From: Marinomonas spartinae
GTDB lineage: Bacteria; Pseudomonadota; Gammaproteobacteria; Pseudomonadales; Marinomonadaceae
DNA length: 64,000 nucleotides
Assembly (NCBI RefSeq): GCF_900089775.1
Contig: NZ_FLOB01000004.1
Coordinates: forward strand, 1 to 64,000
Direction: 5' to 3'
The position numbers and the translations under genes were made by a program. This document shows positions 1-6,807 of the stretch, one piece after another. The notes below the pieces were generated by a model that saw only the letters and a program-made list of their open reading frames with translations, was not told where the DNA came from and made no database searches. Position 1 is the stretch's first letter, and the number at the start of each line of letters is the position of its first letter.

Positions 1-41
1 TGCTCGTTTTTCCATTTTCAGTTTCTGTGAGTAATTTCGTA

Positions 42-128
42 AAGTAACTTTGATTCAGTTACTTACGGCGTTCATTAGAACTTTTTGGAATTGTCTAAAC
101 GCGCATGCGCACTATTAAAATGTTATGA
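42..128 (+). repeat. Probable attC of the cassette that begins left of the window
   Basis: A YAAC-like box (AAGTAAC, 42-48) is followed by short inverted segments, including a GCGCATGCGC palindrome, and by GTTATGA at 122-128. The fit to attC is weaker than for the later sites and the left end is uncertain. Confidence 0.4.
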
Positions 129-138
129 GTAATTGAGC

Positions 139-369
139 ATGGAAGAATTAATTAGAAACTCTGAATTTTTTAAAGAAATCTCTGATAGTAGGCTTGATGT
201 TGAAATCTGGGATGATGAATACATCGAAGATGGTTGGGCGTATTGGAATGTTGTCTCTAGAAATTCTGGCGTAGTAAAAAAACTGGCCTACCTCAGAATT
301 AAAGAGAGCACCATTCAAAAAAGATCTTATGACGAACAGGGTGATGATCTATGGAGCGTCGTACAGTGA
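139..369 (+). CDS. Hypothetical cassette protein (76 aa)
   Basis: A small acidic protein fills the first complete cassette. I do not recognise the family. It is rich in Asp, Glu and Trp (IWDDEYIEDGWAYW near residues 22-35) and has no signal peptide or membrane segment. The ATG at 139 is preferred over an in-frame TTG at 133, although neither has a good Shine-Dalgarno sequence. The stop lies 3 bases before the attC starting at 373, which is normal cassette packing. Function unknown. Confidence 0.6.
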   Translation: MEELIRNSEFFKEISDSRLDVEIWDDEYIEDGWAYWNVVSRNSGVVKKLAYLRIKESTIQKRSYDEQGDDLWSVVQ

Positions 370-372
370 AAC

Positions 373-484
373 TCATAACAAGTTTAGGCATCCTCGCACT
401 TCGTGCTGGACCTTCTCAAGCTGTCATCTTTTTTGTTCCAAAAAAGTCGCCAGCTTGCTTCGGCCGGTGCTAAAGGCGTTATGT
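373..484 (+). repeat. attC site, cassette 1
   Basis: TCATAAC at 373-379 and GTTATGT at 478-484 bound a 112-bp imperfect palindrome with CACTTCGTG-like and GCTTGCTTCGGCCGG segments. The next gene starts 15 bases later. Confidence 0.75.
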
Positions 485-499
485 TTCTTAGGAGATTAG

Positions 500-1153
500 A
501 TGGAACTTCCCGCTACAATATTCATTGCTATGGGCGCTGTACTGGCAGCTTTCATTTCTGGCATATTTGCCTTCGTCAATCTAGTCACTTCAAAGGATCA
601 AAAGACTTCCGAGTTTAGGCAGATCTGGATCGATAGTTTGCGAGAAGATTTATCAAGATTTATTTCGCTAGTAGACCATATGGCTTCATTGCTAATTTAC
701 TATCAGGAAACTTGTCAAAATCATGATGAAATGATGAAAAGGTACGACAAATCGTTACACGACAACCATAACTTGGTGGCTGAAATAAGGGAACTTCATA
801 CAAGAATCTTGCTTAGGATTAACCCCAAAGACGATCTTGCTTTAGTCGAAAGCTTAGAAGAGGTTCACAAACTGTTTGACAGTAATGTCATACCTGAATC
901 CAGCATGGAAATAGAAGAAAAAATTAACAAGCTTGTTTATTCCTCACAATTTTTATTAAAAAACGAGTGGCGGAGAGTAAAGCGCGGTGAGCCTGCATAC
1001 TGGGTTTCCAAATATTTTGCTCTATTAACAATAGTTATTTTTATTGGAGTTTCATTCTGGGTTGTAAATCATTACCAAGAACTGCCAATGAATGTTTTAG
1101 ATGATAAACATAACAAAACAATGCAGCCGACCGCTAACGCGGCAGCTGATTGA
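500..1153 (+). CDS. Membrane-anchored cassette protein with attC-encoded C-terminus (217 aa)
   Basis: One transmembrane helix sits near residues 7-28 and a second near 171-190. Between them is a mostly helical, charged segment of about 140 residues that starts with a conserved-looking EFRQIWIDSLREDL stretch. I cannot assign a function. The ATG at 500 has GGAG five bases upstream. The last residues (NKTMQPTANAAAD) are encoded by the attC site itself, because the stop codon at 1151-1153 lies inside the 56-bp attC at 1108-1163. Such QPTANA-type tails are a known product of reading into short attC sites. Two helices around a cytoplasmic helical domain could suit a membrane-associated effector, but that is speculation. 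Confidence 0.75.
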   Translation: MELPATIFIAMGAVLAAFISGIFAFVNLVTSKDQKTSEFRQIWIDSLREDLSRFISLVDHMASLLIYYQETCQNHDEMMKRYDKSLHDNHNLVAEIRELHTRILLRINPKDDLALVESLEEVHKLFDSNVIPESSMEIEEKINKLVYSSQFLLKNEWRRVKRGEPAYWVSKYFALLTIVIFIGVSFWVVNHYQELPMNVLDDKHNKTMQPTANAAAD

Positions 1154-1163
1154 GGCGTTAGAT
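1108..1163 (+). repeat. Short attC site, cassette 2 (overlaps the CDS end)
   Basis: ACATAAC (1108-1114) and GTTAGAT (1157-1163) flank a 56-bp hairpin with a GCCGACCGCTAACGCGGCAGC core. This is the classic short attC class. It encodes the last residues and the stop of the upstream gene. Confidence 0.85.
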
Positions 1164-1199
1164 TTCAGTCGTGAGCAATATTGAGTATTTGGAAGTTAA

Positions 1200-1748
1200 A
1201 TGGAAATAATATTAATTAGGCATGGAAAACCAACTGGTGCAATTAATCCTAAATTGTCAGCAGCAGGTTTTGAAAATTGGGTTAGCAATTACAATTTATC
1301 TAAAATTGAAGAGGGTAGCCTTCCACCCAAAGAACTTGGTGGATCACTGAGCTCGCATTTTATTGTTGGAAGTAATTTGCCACGTTCGATTGATTCCGCA
1401 TGTTTATGTGTAAATAAAGAGCCTGATTTAAAATTTAAAGAGTTACGAGAAATGGAAATTCCAAGTCATAAATTTCCGTTTGAATTTAAAGCTTATACTT
1501 GGCTTATCATTAATCGTATTCTTTGGTTGCTAGGTTTCAGTGGGAAAGTAGAATCTTTTAAAGCCGCAAAGGTTCGAGCTAAAAGTTCAGCTGAAAAGTT
1601 GCATGAGTTAGCAGTGCAACATGGAAATATTGCTGTTTTTGGGCATGGATTGATGAATAAATATACGGCTAAAGAATTGAGTAAATTAGGTTGGAGTATC
1701 ACATCAAAAGGTAAAAAATACTGGGGTGCTACCAAATTAAAAATCTAA
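1200..1748 (+). CDS. Histidine phosphatase superfamily protein (phosphoglycerate-mutase-like)
   Basis: The N-terminus ILIRHGKP (residues 4-11) is the RHG motif whose His becomes phosphorylated in this superfamily. A second His in FGHGLM (near residue 148) fits the second catalytic His. LPRSID at about residue 60 is in the usual place of the phosphate-binding Arg. At 182 aa it is a compact single-domain member. The substrate cannot be told: the superfamily includes phosphoglycerate mutases, SixA and sugar or nucleotide phosphatases. It is the sole gene of cassette 3, and the stop abuts the attC. GGAAG lies just upstream of the ATG. Confidence 0.85.
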   Translation: MEIILIRHGKPTGAINPKLSAAGFENWVSNYNLSKIEEGSLPPKELGGSLSSHFIVGSNLPRSIDSACLCVNKEPDLKFKELREMEIPSHKFPFEFKAYTWLIINRILWLLGFSGKVESFKAAKVRAKSSAEKLHELAVQHGNIAVFGHGLMNKYTAKELSKLGWSITSKGKKYWGATKLKI

Positions 1749-1848
1749 CAAGTTAATCAACTGGACGTATTACGCTTGTCATCGTTTTTGCAAAAAAAAA
1801 ACCGTAAAAACAATACCAATCTACACGCCAGTTATTAAGGCGTTAGCC
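1743..1848 (+). repeat. attC site, cassette 3
   Basis: ATCTAAC (1743-1749) and GTTAGCC (1842-1848) bound a 106-bp element with AACTGG near the left end and CCAGTT near the right end as pairing arms. The loop is AT-rich and contains a run of ten A. Confidence 0.8.
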
Positions 1849-1866
1849 ATCAAAGGAATCGTAGAA

Positions 1867-2415
1867 TTGAACCAGCAATTGAAAAATGAATTGCAGTCGA
1901 TGCAACAGGAAGATCAACGAGTTTTGCAGGAATTAATTGATAGTGGGGAATTGAGAGCCAATGATTACCACCCTAGAATGAAAGCAGTTCATGAAAAGAA
2001 CAATGCACGCATCAAAGAAATTATCAACCAATATGGTTGGCCGGGTTTTAGTCTAGTCGGCAAAGAAGGTTCAAGTGCTGCCTGGTTAGTAATTCAGCAT
2101 GCGGTTCTGGATACAGATTTCATGGATAAATGCTTACCCCTATTACAAGATGCAATAAATCGGGGTGAGTCAGAGGGATGGTGCTTGGCATACCTTCAAG
2201 ATAGGGTTCTTACAATGTCTGGCAAGCCTCAAATATATGGCACCCAGCATGATATTGACGAAAATGGAATTGCCTATCCATTGCCAATTGAAGAGCCTGC
2301 AAATGTTGAAACGCTACGCAAGGAAGTAGGGCTTGAGTCACTTTCTGATGCTACGAGACGCATTCAAGAAAGACATAACACAACCGTGGCCAATCGTCGT
2401 AAAAATAATGGCTAA
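1867..2415 (+). CDS. DUF6624 family cassette protein (182 aa)
   Basis: The central block (YGWPGFSLVGKEGSSAAW, then VIQHA, CLPLLQ, LAYLQDRVL, GKPQIYGTQ) matches the pattern I know from DUF6624 proteins, an uncharacterised soluble family. The start is a TTG at 1867 with AAAGGA about nine bases upstream; no better ATG is available. The N-terminal 50 residues are a charged helix and the C-terminus ends in a basic tail. No signal peptide or membrane segment is present. It occupies cassette 4 alone. Function unknown; the fixed YGTQ and GxEGSxAAW motifs suggest an enzyme or binding site, which is inference. Confidence 0.7.
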   Translation: MNQQLKNELQSMQQEDQRVLQELIDSGELRANDYHPRMKAVHEKNNARIKEIINQYGWPGFSLVGKEGSSAAWLVIQHAVLDTDFMDKCLPLLQDAINRGESEGWCLAYLQDRVLTMSGKPQIYGTQHDIDENGIAYPLPIEEPANVETLRKEVGLESLSDATRRIQERHNTTVANRRKNNG

Positions 2416-2490
2416 CAAAGCAAATTCACTCGGACAGCAAAAGAGCCGCTTCGCATTGCTTTTTGATTCCGGTGATTTGCGGCATTAAGT
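2410..2490 (+). repeat. attC site with altered crossover box, cassette 4
   Basis: GGCTAAC (2410-2416) and ATTAAGT (2484-2490) bound an 81-bp imperfect palindrome whose arms include CACTCGGA and TCCGGTGA. The right box has A where integron integrases normally cut after G (GTTRRRY). Confidence 0.65.
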
Positions 2491-2496
2491 ACTTTT

Positions 2497-2988
2497 ATGG
2501 AAAGTCAATTTTTATCGTATCGGCAAATTTCAGTTGAGGCACTTCCTCATCTAATCGGGATTATGAATAATTCTGAACATATGAGGTATAGCGTGAACCT
2601 TGATTCATATGATAAGTGCGCTTTATATATAAAGAGATTTGCTGAGCAATGGAAAACGTTGGGTTATAGTTGTTGGACGATTACTGAAAAGAAAACCGGC
2701 CAGGTAATTGGGTGGGGTGGTATTGTCATCGATGAAGATGACCCACATTGGGGTCCTGAGCTGATTTACTATATCGCCCCAGAGAAAAGTGGATTAGGTT
2801 ATGCCAGTGAGTTAGCGAATTTTGCTACGAGCTATGCTACGAATGTAATTGGGCTCAGCAAAATCGTTGCTTTTGCACACCCTGAAAACGTAGCATCAAA
2901 CAAAATTTTAGAACGAGTTGGTTTCAAGTTAGTTCGATATCTTGATGATATGTCTAGGAACCTCTACGAGTTCAATGCTGGTACTTAA
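2497..2988 (+). CDS. GNAT family N-acetyltransferase (RimJ/RimL-like)
   Basis: At 163 aa the protein has the GNAT order: an early strand-helix region, a GQVIGWGGI strand (about residues 69-77), then the acetyl-CoA loop in YIAPEKSGLGYASEL (about 91-105), and a late NVASNKILERVGF segment (about 136-148) typical of the RimJ/RimL branch. The substrate is unknown; this branch acetylates protein N-termini, small amines and some antibiotics. It is the only gene of cassette 5. The ATG at 2497 follows the preceding attC by six bases and has no strong ribosome site. Confidence 0.85.
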   Translation: MESQFLSYRQISVEALPHLIGIMNNSEHMRYSVNLDSYDKCALYIKRFAEQWKTLGYSCWTITEKKTGQVIGWGGIVIDEDDPHWGPELIYYIAPEKSGLGYASELANFATSYATNVIGLSKIVAFAHPENVASNKILERVGFKLVRYLDDMSRNLYEFNAGT

Positions 2989-3039
2989 TAAACCGTTGCA
3001 CGGGACTCGTAGGCAAGCCCGTGAGCAGGAATGTTAGCC
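2987..3039 (+). repeat. Short attC site, cassette 5
   Basis: AATAAAC (2987-2993) and GTTAGCC (3033-3039) flank a 53-bp hairpin with GCACGGG and CCCGTG arms. The stop codon of the upstream gene overlaps the left box. Confidence 0.75.
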
Positions 3040-3056
3040 GTACGGAGTCAGTTAAT

Positions 3057-3524
3057 ATGAATTTGGATACTTCAGAAAAGCAAAAGCTATTAGAACCATG
3101 GTTGTCGGTTATCGGCTTGCTTACAGTCATGTGGACTCCAATAGAACGGAAAATTGATGAATGTGTATTTCTTCTTTCATCTTCAACAGGAAATGGTAAA
3201 AAGCGACTTAGCCTAAATCGAAAACTTGATTACATTAAACAGTGCTTGCCTCAGGCAATGGTCTGTAACCTTGATATAGATGAAATTATTCAACTCACAA
3301 AGGGAACCGCTCAGGTACGAGATGTGTGTGTTCATGGTGTAATAGACAGTTATGGCGATAACAAAATGGTTATCGGGAAAGTACAAGGTATATCGGACGA
3401 CTTTCACATAGAAATGTTTACATATGACCAAGCAAGACTTTTCTCTGCTGGTAATAATCTGAATGTTTTGTATGAAATATGGGAAAAGGTTTATACGGAC
3501 TTGAGTGCAAGCGTTGGTTCTTGA
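3057..3524 (+). CDS. Hypothetical cassette protein with RX4H motif, possible HEPN domain (155 aa)
   Basis: The ATG at 3057 has CGGAG about ten bases upstream. A GTG at 3021 would start inside the preceding attC and is unlikely. The N-terminal helix (WLSVIGLLTVMWTPIERKID) is followed by a KLDYIKQ helix and then VRDVCVHGVID (about residues 94-104). R-DVCV-H fits the Rx4-6H signature of HEPN proteins, many of which are ribonucleases or toxins, and the WxxIE...RxxxxHG pattern is common in small helical HEPN-like proteins. This is motif reading only. It lies immediately before the toxin-antitoxin cassette. Confidence 0.6.
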   Translation: MNLDTSEKQKLLEPWLSVIGLLTVMWTPIERKIDECVFLLSSSTGNGKKRLSLNRKLDYIKQCLPQAMVCNLDIDEIIQLTKGTAQVRDVCVHGVIDSYGDNKMVIGKVQGISDDFHIEMFTYDQARLFSAGNNLNVLYEIWEKVYTDLSASVGS

Positions 3525-3531
3525 CAGCACT

Positions 3532-3569
3532 TGTTAACTGGTGCTATTAATGGCACCAAATCGTTGGCT
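3532..3569 (+). repeat. Minimal attC-like hairpin, cassette 6
   Basis: TGTTAAC (3532-3538) and GTTGGCT (3563-3569) flank the inverted arms TGGTGC and GGCACCA around an AT-rich loop. At 38 bp it is shorter than usual attC sites, but it sits exactly where one is expected. Confidence 0.55.
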
Positions 3570-3580
3570 AGGTGATCACT

Positions 3581-3850
3581 ATGCAAGTGAAATTTTCCGA
3601 GGATGTCATTCCTCTCTCAGACCTGAAGATCAATCCCGGAAAGGTGGTTGGTCGAGCTCAGGATACGCATCGCCCAATCCTGCTTACCAGTCGTGGTCGC
3701 GGTGTAGCTGTTGTTCTGGGGCTTGAGGATTATGAGAAAACCGCAGAGGAATTGCGGTTTGTAAAGGCGGTGGCGCAGGGACTTATGGATGTTCGCGAGG
3801 GCAATACGGTATCGCTGGAGGACGCCAAGAAAACGTTGGGCATTAAGTAG
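3581..3850 (+). CDS. Phd/YefM family antitoxin
   Basis: This 89-aa protein shows the Phd/YefM pattern: an N-terminal strand-helix DNA-binding part (SEDVIPLSDLKINPGKVV), TSRGRGVAVVLGLEDYEK at about residues 36-53, and an acidic, less ordered C-terminal tail that in this family wraps the toxin. The ATG at 3581 is preferred over a GTG at 3572 by fit to the family. The toxin gene begins at the very next base after the stop codon (TAGATG), so the two are co-translated. Antitoxins of this type repress their own promoter. Such pairs are common in large cassette arrays and may stabilise them. Confidence 0.88.
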   Translation: MQVKFSEDVIPLSDLKINPGKVVGRAQDTHRPILLTSRGRGVAVVLGLEDYEKTAEELRFVKAVAQGLMDVREGNTVSLEDAKKTLGIK

Positions 3851-4150
3851 ATGGAATTACGCATCGCACAGTCCGCTCTTGAGGACTTACAGGCAATTCA
3901 GGAGTATTACAGAGAGCAGGATGTGCCACATATCGGTGATGATTTCGTGGCTGCTATCTTGGAGCATTGTGGAATGCTTCAAATCTACCCTGATGCTGGT
4001 CGAGTTGTTCCGGAGTTCAACCTGGATCATATTCGCGAATTGGTTCACGCGCCATTTCGGGTTGTCTACCTCAGGCAGATTAAAGAGCTTGTGCTCATAC
4101 GAGTCTGGCGAAGTGAGAGACAGCTCGAATTGCCAGAAAACGAAACATAA
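3851..4150 (+). CDS. RelE/ParE family toxin
   Basis: At 99 aa it has the RelE/ParE fold pattern: ELRIAQSALEDLQAIQEYY (strand then two helices), a PDAGRVVPEF turn, IRELVHAPFRVVYL and a final ELVLIRVWRSERQLEL strand with basic residues. RelE members cleave mRNA on the ribosome and ParE members poison gyrase; sequence alone does not decide which this is. The IRELVHAPFRVVY and VWRSERQ segments favour the ParE/RelE 'plasmid stabilisation' branch. It directly follows its antitoxin with no gap, and the attC at 4145 overlaps its last codons. Confidence 0.88.
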   Translation: MELRIAQSALEDLQAIQEYYREQDVPHIGDDFVAAILEHCGMLQIYPDAGRVVPEFNLDHIRELVHAPFRVVYLRQIKELVLIRVWRSERQLELPENET

Positions 4151-4222
4151 CTAGGCCATGCACCGGATGCCAAAACCTCCGCTTCGCTGCGGCTTTGTCA
4201 CTGGTGATGGCGAGCGTTATGT
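4145..4222 (+). repeat. attC site, cassette 7 (toxin-antitoxin)
   Basis: ACATAAC (4145-4151) and GTTATGT (4216-4222) are exact complements at the two ends of a 78-bp palindrome. The arms include CACCGGATG and CACTGGTGATGG, and the centre holds CCGCTTCGCTGCGG. Confidence 0.88.
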
Positions 4223-4240
4223 AACAATGAAAAATCGAGC

Positions 4241-4759
4241 ATGGAAATATTTACGGATAGACTGAAAATGACTCAAATTGCGGACAACGATTGGGAATTA
4301 TTTGAGTCTTTATATCGTGATCCTGCTGTTATTAGCTTATGTTTCGATGAACCATCGGCTTTTGAAATAAAAGAAAAATTTGAATCAAGGCTTCCTATGT
4401 GGTCTAAAACTTCAGAAAATTGGCTATGCCTTACAATGACTGTACGGGAAACTGGTGAAAAAATTGGAATCACCGGCTTTCAACTTATCGATGGCGTTGC
4501 AAACGTTGGGTATTTAATTCTCCCTCAATACCATGGTCTTGGGTTTGGTACAGAATCATTGAAGGCATTAATCAACTGGGCTTCCAATGAACAAGCTATT
4601 ACGGAATTTAGTGCAGTAGTCACAGAGGGCAATGTTGGTTCAGAGAAAGTACTTGTCAAATGTGGTTTTTTTCTCAAAACCGTAGTACCGAATGCCTACG
4701 AAATTGGTGGGAAACTGTATGCTGATCATATTTATTGCATCGAAAATATTGTTACATAA
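4241..4759 (+). CDS. GNAT family N-acetyltransferase (RimJ/RimL-like)
   Basis: This is a 172-aa RimJ/RimL-type acetyltransferase. TDRLKMTQI opens the fold, EKIGITGFQLI is the central strand, YLILPQYHGLGFGTESLKALINWA (about residues 90-113) carries the acetyl-CoA loop, and EGNVGSEKVLVKCGF is the late family segment. The substrate is unknown. It is the gene of cassette 8 and is not closely similar to the GNAT of cassette 5, so the two were probably acquired separately. An ATG at 4227 in another frame closes after 12 codons and is not the start. Confidence 0.87.
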   Translation: MEIFTDRLKMTQIADNDWELFESLYRDPAVISLCFDEPSAFEIKEKFESRLPMWSKTSENWLCLTMTVRETGEKIGITGFQLIDGVANVGYLILPQYHGLGFGTESLKALINWASNEQAITEFSAVVTEGNVGSEKVLVKCGFFLKTVVPNAYEIGGKLYADHIYCIENIVT

Positions 4760-4879
4760 CAAACGCATCAAGACGGATTTGCAACGTATGGCTGTTTTGG
4801 TTTGATTTTGCTTTTGTGTTTACGGTGCAATAATTTAGTGTCGAGGTAGCGTTGCTCACCACCTAAGCGGGCGTTATAT
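4754..4879 (+). repeat. Long attC site, cassette 8
   Basis: ACATAAC (4754-4760) and GTTATAT (4873-4879) bound a 126-bp element, the longest in this array. CGCATCAAG near the left and CACCTAAGCGGGCG near the right form the terminal arms. Confidence 0.75.
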
Positions 4880-4902
4880 TTTCATTGCAGTAGGGAGAAT
4901 CT

Positions 4903-5817
4903 GTGGAAATTAAGATATCTGAGTTGATTGCACTATTTAGTCTTATTGTCGCTTTTCTAGCTTATAGACATGCGGTTAAATCTTCCCTTTCAACAGCTAA
5001 GCAGATGCAAAGAATATCTGAAGATCATTTGCAACTCACTTCCAATGTTGCACTAACGGAATCCAGCCAAAAATACGTTAGGCTGTTGAGTAAAGTGAAT
5101 GGTGAATTCGAAAAAATTGTTAAGTCGCTATCTTATCCTGCGTTAAAGGCCAGTACAGAAATAGGTGAGACTCTAGACAGATATGATAATTCAAGCATTG
5201 GACACCCATACCTTCGGCATTGTTTCCACAATGCAATAACGGTAGTAAGGGAGGCTTATGATCATGAACTAACTTATCAAACCGGACTTAATCTCACTAG
5301 TAGGGTTAGATCTCTCAAGTTTATAAAAGACGATGTATCTCATTACGAAAACACTCAACCTGAAAAATCTATTTTCTCTTTTCTGAAGAAGGAGAGAGCC
5401 CCTAGTACACCTGAAGAGTATATAAACTTATCAACAGTATTCTGGGATAGTGTTAAAGAGATTTATACAAGAATACCTAGTAATAAAGAGGCTGAGGTTT
5501 TTAAAGATACATTAAGTGTATTGAAAGAATATATACAGTTACATGAAAGCAAGCGCGAGATATTGGAAAATCTTGAAAGTGAACTGGAGCAGGCAATCAA
5601 AGAAAACTCTCTTGAAATGTTTGAAATTCGTGACATTCCCAACCTTGGGCAGAAGTTCTATCGAGTAAAAGGGGATATTGGTCGTTTTCGAGAGCTTTAT
5701 TCCCCCGATTTTCATGGTATAGAATCGGCGCCAGTGACTGATGGGATATCATATTCAATCTATGCGGGAAGTATCGCGTTTATAGCATCTCAACACTTTA
5801 TGTGGGGAAAAATATAA
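4903..5817 (+). CDS. Membrane-anchored hypothetical cassette protein (304 aa)
   Basis: The start is GTG at 4903 with GTAGGGAG upstream. One N-terminal transmembrane helix (about residues 6-22, LIALFSLIVAFLAYRHAV) precedes a long cytoplasmic, predominantly helical region containing a KESIF-type charged linker and heptad-like stretches around residues 200-240. No catalytic motif is recognised. It occupies the last cassette of the array. At 304 codons it is large for a cassette gene. It resembles the cassette 2 protein only in general build (N-terminal anchor and helical body). Function unknown. Confidence 0.7.
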   Translation: MEIKISELIALFSLIVAFLAYRHAVKSSLSTAKQMQRISEDHLQLTSNVALTESSQKYVRLLSKVNGEFEKIVKSLSYPALKASTEIGETLDRYDNSSIGHPYLRHCFHNAITVVREAYDHELTYQTGLNLTSRVRSLKFIKDDVSHYENTQPEKSIFSFLKKERAPSTPEEYINLSTVFWDSVKEIYTRIPSNKEAEVFKDTLSVLKEYIQLHESKREILENLESELEQAIKENSLEMFEIRDIPNLGQKFYRVKGDIGRFRELYSPDFHGIESAPVTDGISYSIYAGSIAFIASQHFMWGKI

Positions 5818-5884
5818 CAATCGCGTCAATTGGGACTGGTTCTCCGATGGCGCTACAAACCATCCCATTACGCGGGCGTTAGAA
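5812..5884 (+). repeat. Terminal attC site, cassette 9
   Basis: ATATAAC (5812-5818) and GTTAGAA (5878-5884) bound a 73-bp palindrome with TCAATTGGGA and CCCATTACGCGGG arms. No further attC is convincing downstream, so this marks the end of the array. Confidence 0.82.
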
Positions 5885-6083
5885 ATGCCAACATCACCTT
5901 AAACGCAGAAAAATCATTATGCTAAGGCTCTACGCAATCAAGTCATTACCATAGATTAGGAAGATGAAGTTACACGAATACGTTTTTTAAAAAAAAGTTA
6001 ACGCATTAAGGTTTTGGTTAGGTTGATAACAGTCAGTTAGAAAGGATAATGTCTGGCTCTTTCATCCGTTAACGTTGCCTGCT

Positions 6084-6788
6084 ATGCGCCTTGATAAATT
6101 TGTTTGTAAAAGTACCGAGCTAACCCGAAAGGAAGCGATTCAATGTATTCACTCTGGTGAGTTGAGTGTTAACGGCGAAGTGACGATGAATGAAGCGGTT
6201 CAGGTCCATGAAAACAATACCGTACTGTTGCATGGCGCTAGGCTGAAAGCACGGGACTTTCGTTATATCTTGATGCATAAACCAGCGGGTACGGTGTGTT
6301 CCAATATCGATGAAGTTTACCCGTCTTTGTTCAATTATTTAGAGATTGATAAGGTCTCAGAACTTCATATAGCAGGGCGCTTGGATGCGGATACGACGGG
6401 CTTGGTTCTGATCACGGATGATGGGCGTTGGTCTTTTCATATTACTCTACCGAGCAGTGATTGCCGCAAAGTCTATCGAGTTCAATTGTCCCAAGCCATT
6501 CCTGCAGAACGGAGTAGCGACCTTGTCACTCAGTTTAAACAAGGCTTACAACTGCAAGGTGAGCTGGGGTTAACTCGTCCTTCCAAATTAGACATTATTA
6601 CTCCAAAAGAAGTACTGTTAACCATCACCGAAGGCAAGTTTCATCAGGTAAAACGTATGTTCGCTGCCGTAGGGAATCGTGTGGTTGGCTTGCATCGTGA
6701 ACAAATCGGCGAAGTTTGCCTTGACCTAGATGTTGGGCAATGGCGTTATTTATCTAAGAATGAAGTAGAGTCTTTCAACAATAATTAG
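6084..6788 (+). CDS. rsuA: 16S rRNA pseudouridine(516) synthase RsuA
   Basis: An S4 RNA-binding domain comes first (MRLDKFV, TRKEAIQCIHSGELSVNGE, about residues 1-50). The pseudouridine synthase domain follows, with AGRLDADTTGLVLITDDG (about residues 95-112) holding the catalytic Asp, then KVYRVQL and EGKFHQVKRMFAAVGNRV. RsuA modifies U516 of 16S rRNA. At 234 aa it has the family length. The ATG at 6084 is chosen because RsuA proteins begin MRLDKF; an in-frame TTG nine bases upstream is less likely. It is the first backbone gene after the integron and lies 19 bases before the next gene. Confidence 0.9.
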   Translation: MRLDKFVCKSTELTRKEAIQCIHSGELSVNGEVTMNEAVQVHENNTVLLHGARLKARDFRYILMHKPAGTVCSNIDEVYPSLFNYLEIDKVSELHIAGRLDADTTGLVLITDDGRWSFHITLPSSDCRKVYRVQLSQAIPAERSSDLVTQFKQGLQLQGELGLTRPSKLDIITPKEVLLTITEGKFHQVKRMFAAVGNRVVGLHREQIGEVCLDLDVGQWRYLSKNEVESFNNN

Positions 6789-6807
6789 AATTCATGGAGG
6801 TTAGCTT

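Larger units (their letters stand above)
1..5884 (+). mobile_element. Chromosomal integron cassette array (distal end)
   Basis: Nine consecutive short units, all on the + strand, each hold one gene (one unit holds a toxin-antitoxin pair) and end in an imperfect inverted repeat. The repeats begin with a YAAC-type box (ACATAAC, ATCTAAC, GGCTAAC, ATATAAC) and end with a GTTRRRY-type box (GTTATGT, GTTAGCC, GTTAGAT). This is the signature of integron cassettes and attC sites. The attC lengths vary (about 38 to 126 bp), as expected for a heterogeneous chromosomal array rather than a uniform Vibrio-type one. No integrase or attI is seen; since cassettes read away from attI, they should lie left of the window. 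The last recognisable attC ends at 5884, after which ordinary chromosomal genes begin. Confidence 0.88.

Noticed and set aside
403-618. Reading frame of 71 codons across an attC site and the start of the cassette 2 gene
   Set aside because: It lies mostly inside attC and overlaps the well-supported gene at 500 in another frame; it has no family features.
1-5884. Mobile plasmid or phage origin for the cassette region
   Set aside because: No transposase, plasmid or phage gene; the attC pattern explains the region and housekeeping genes follow directly.
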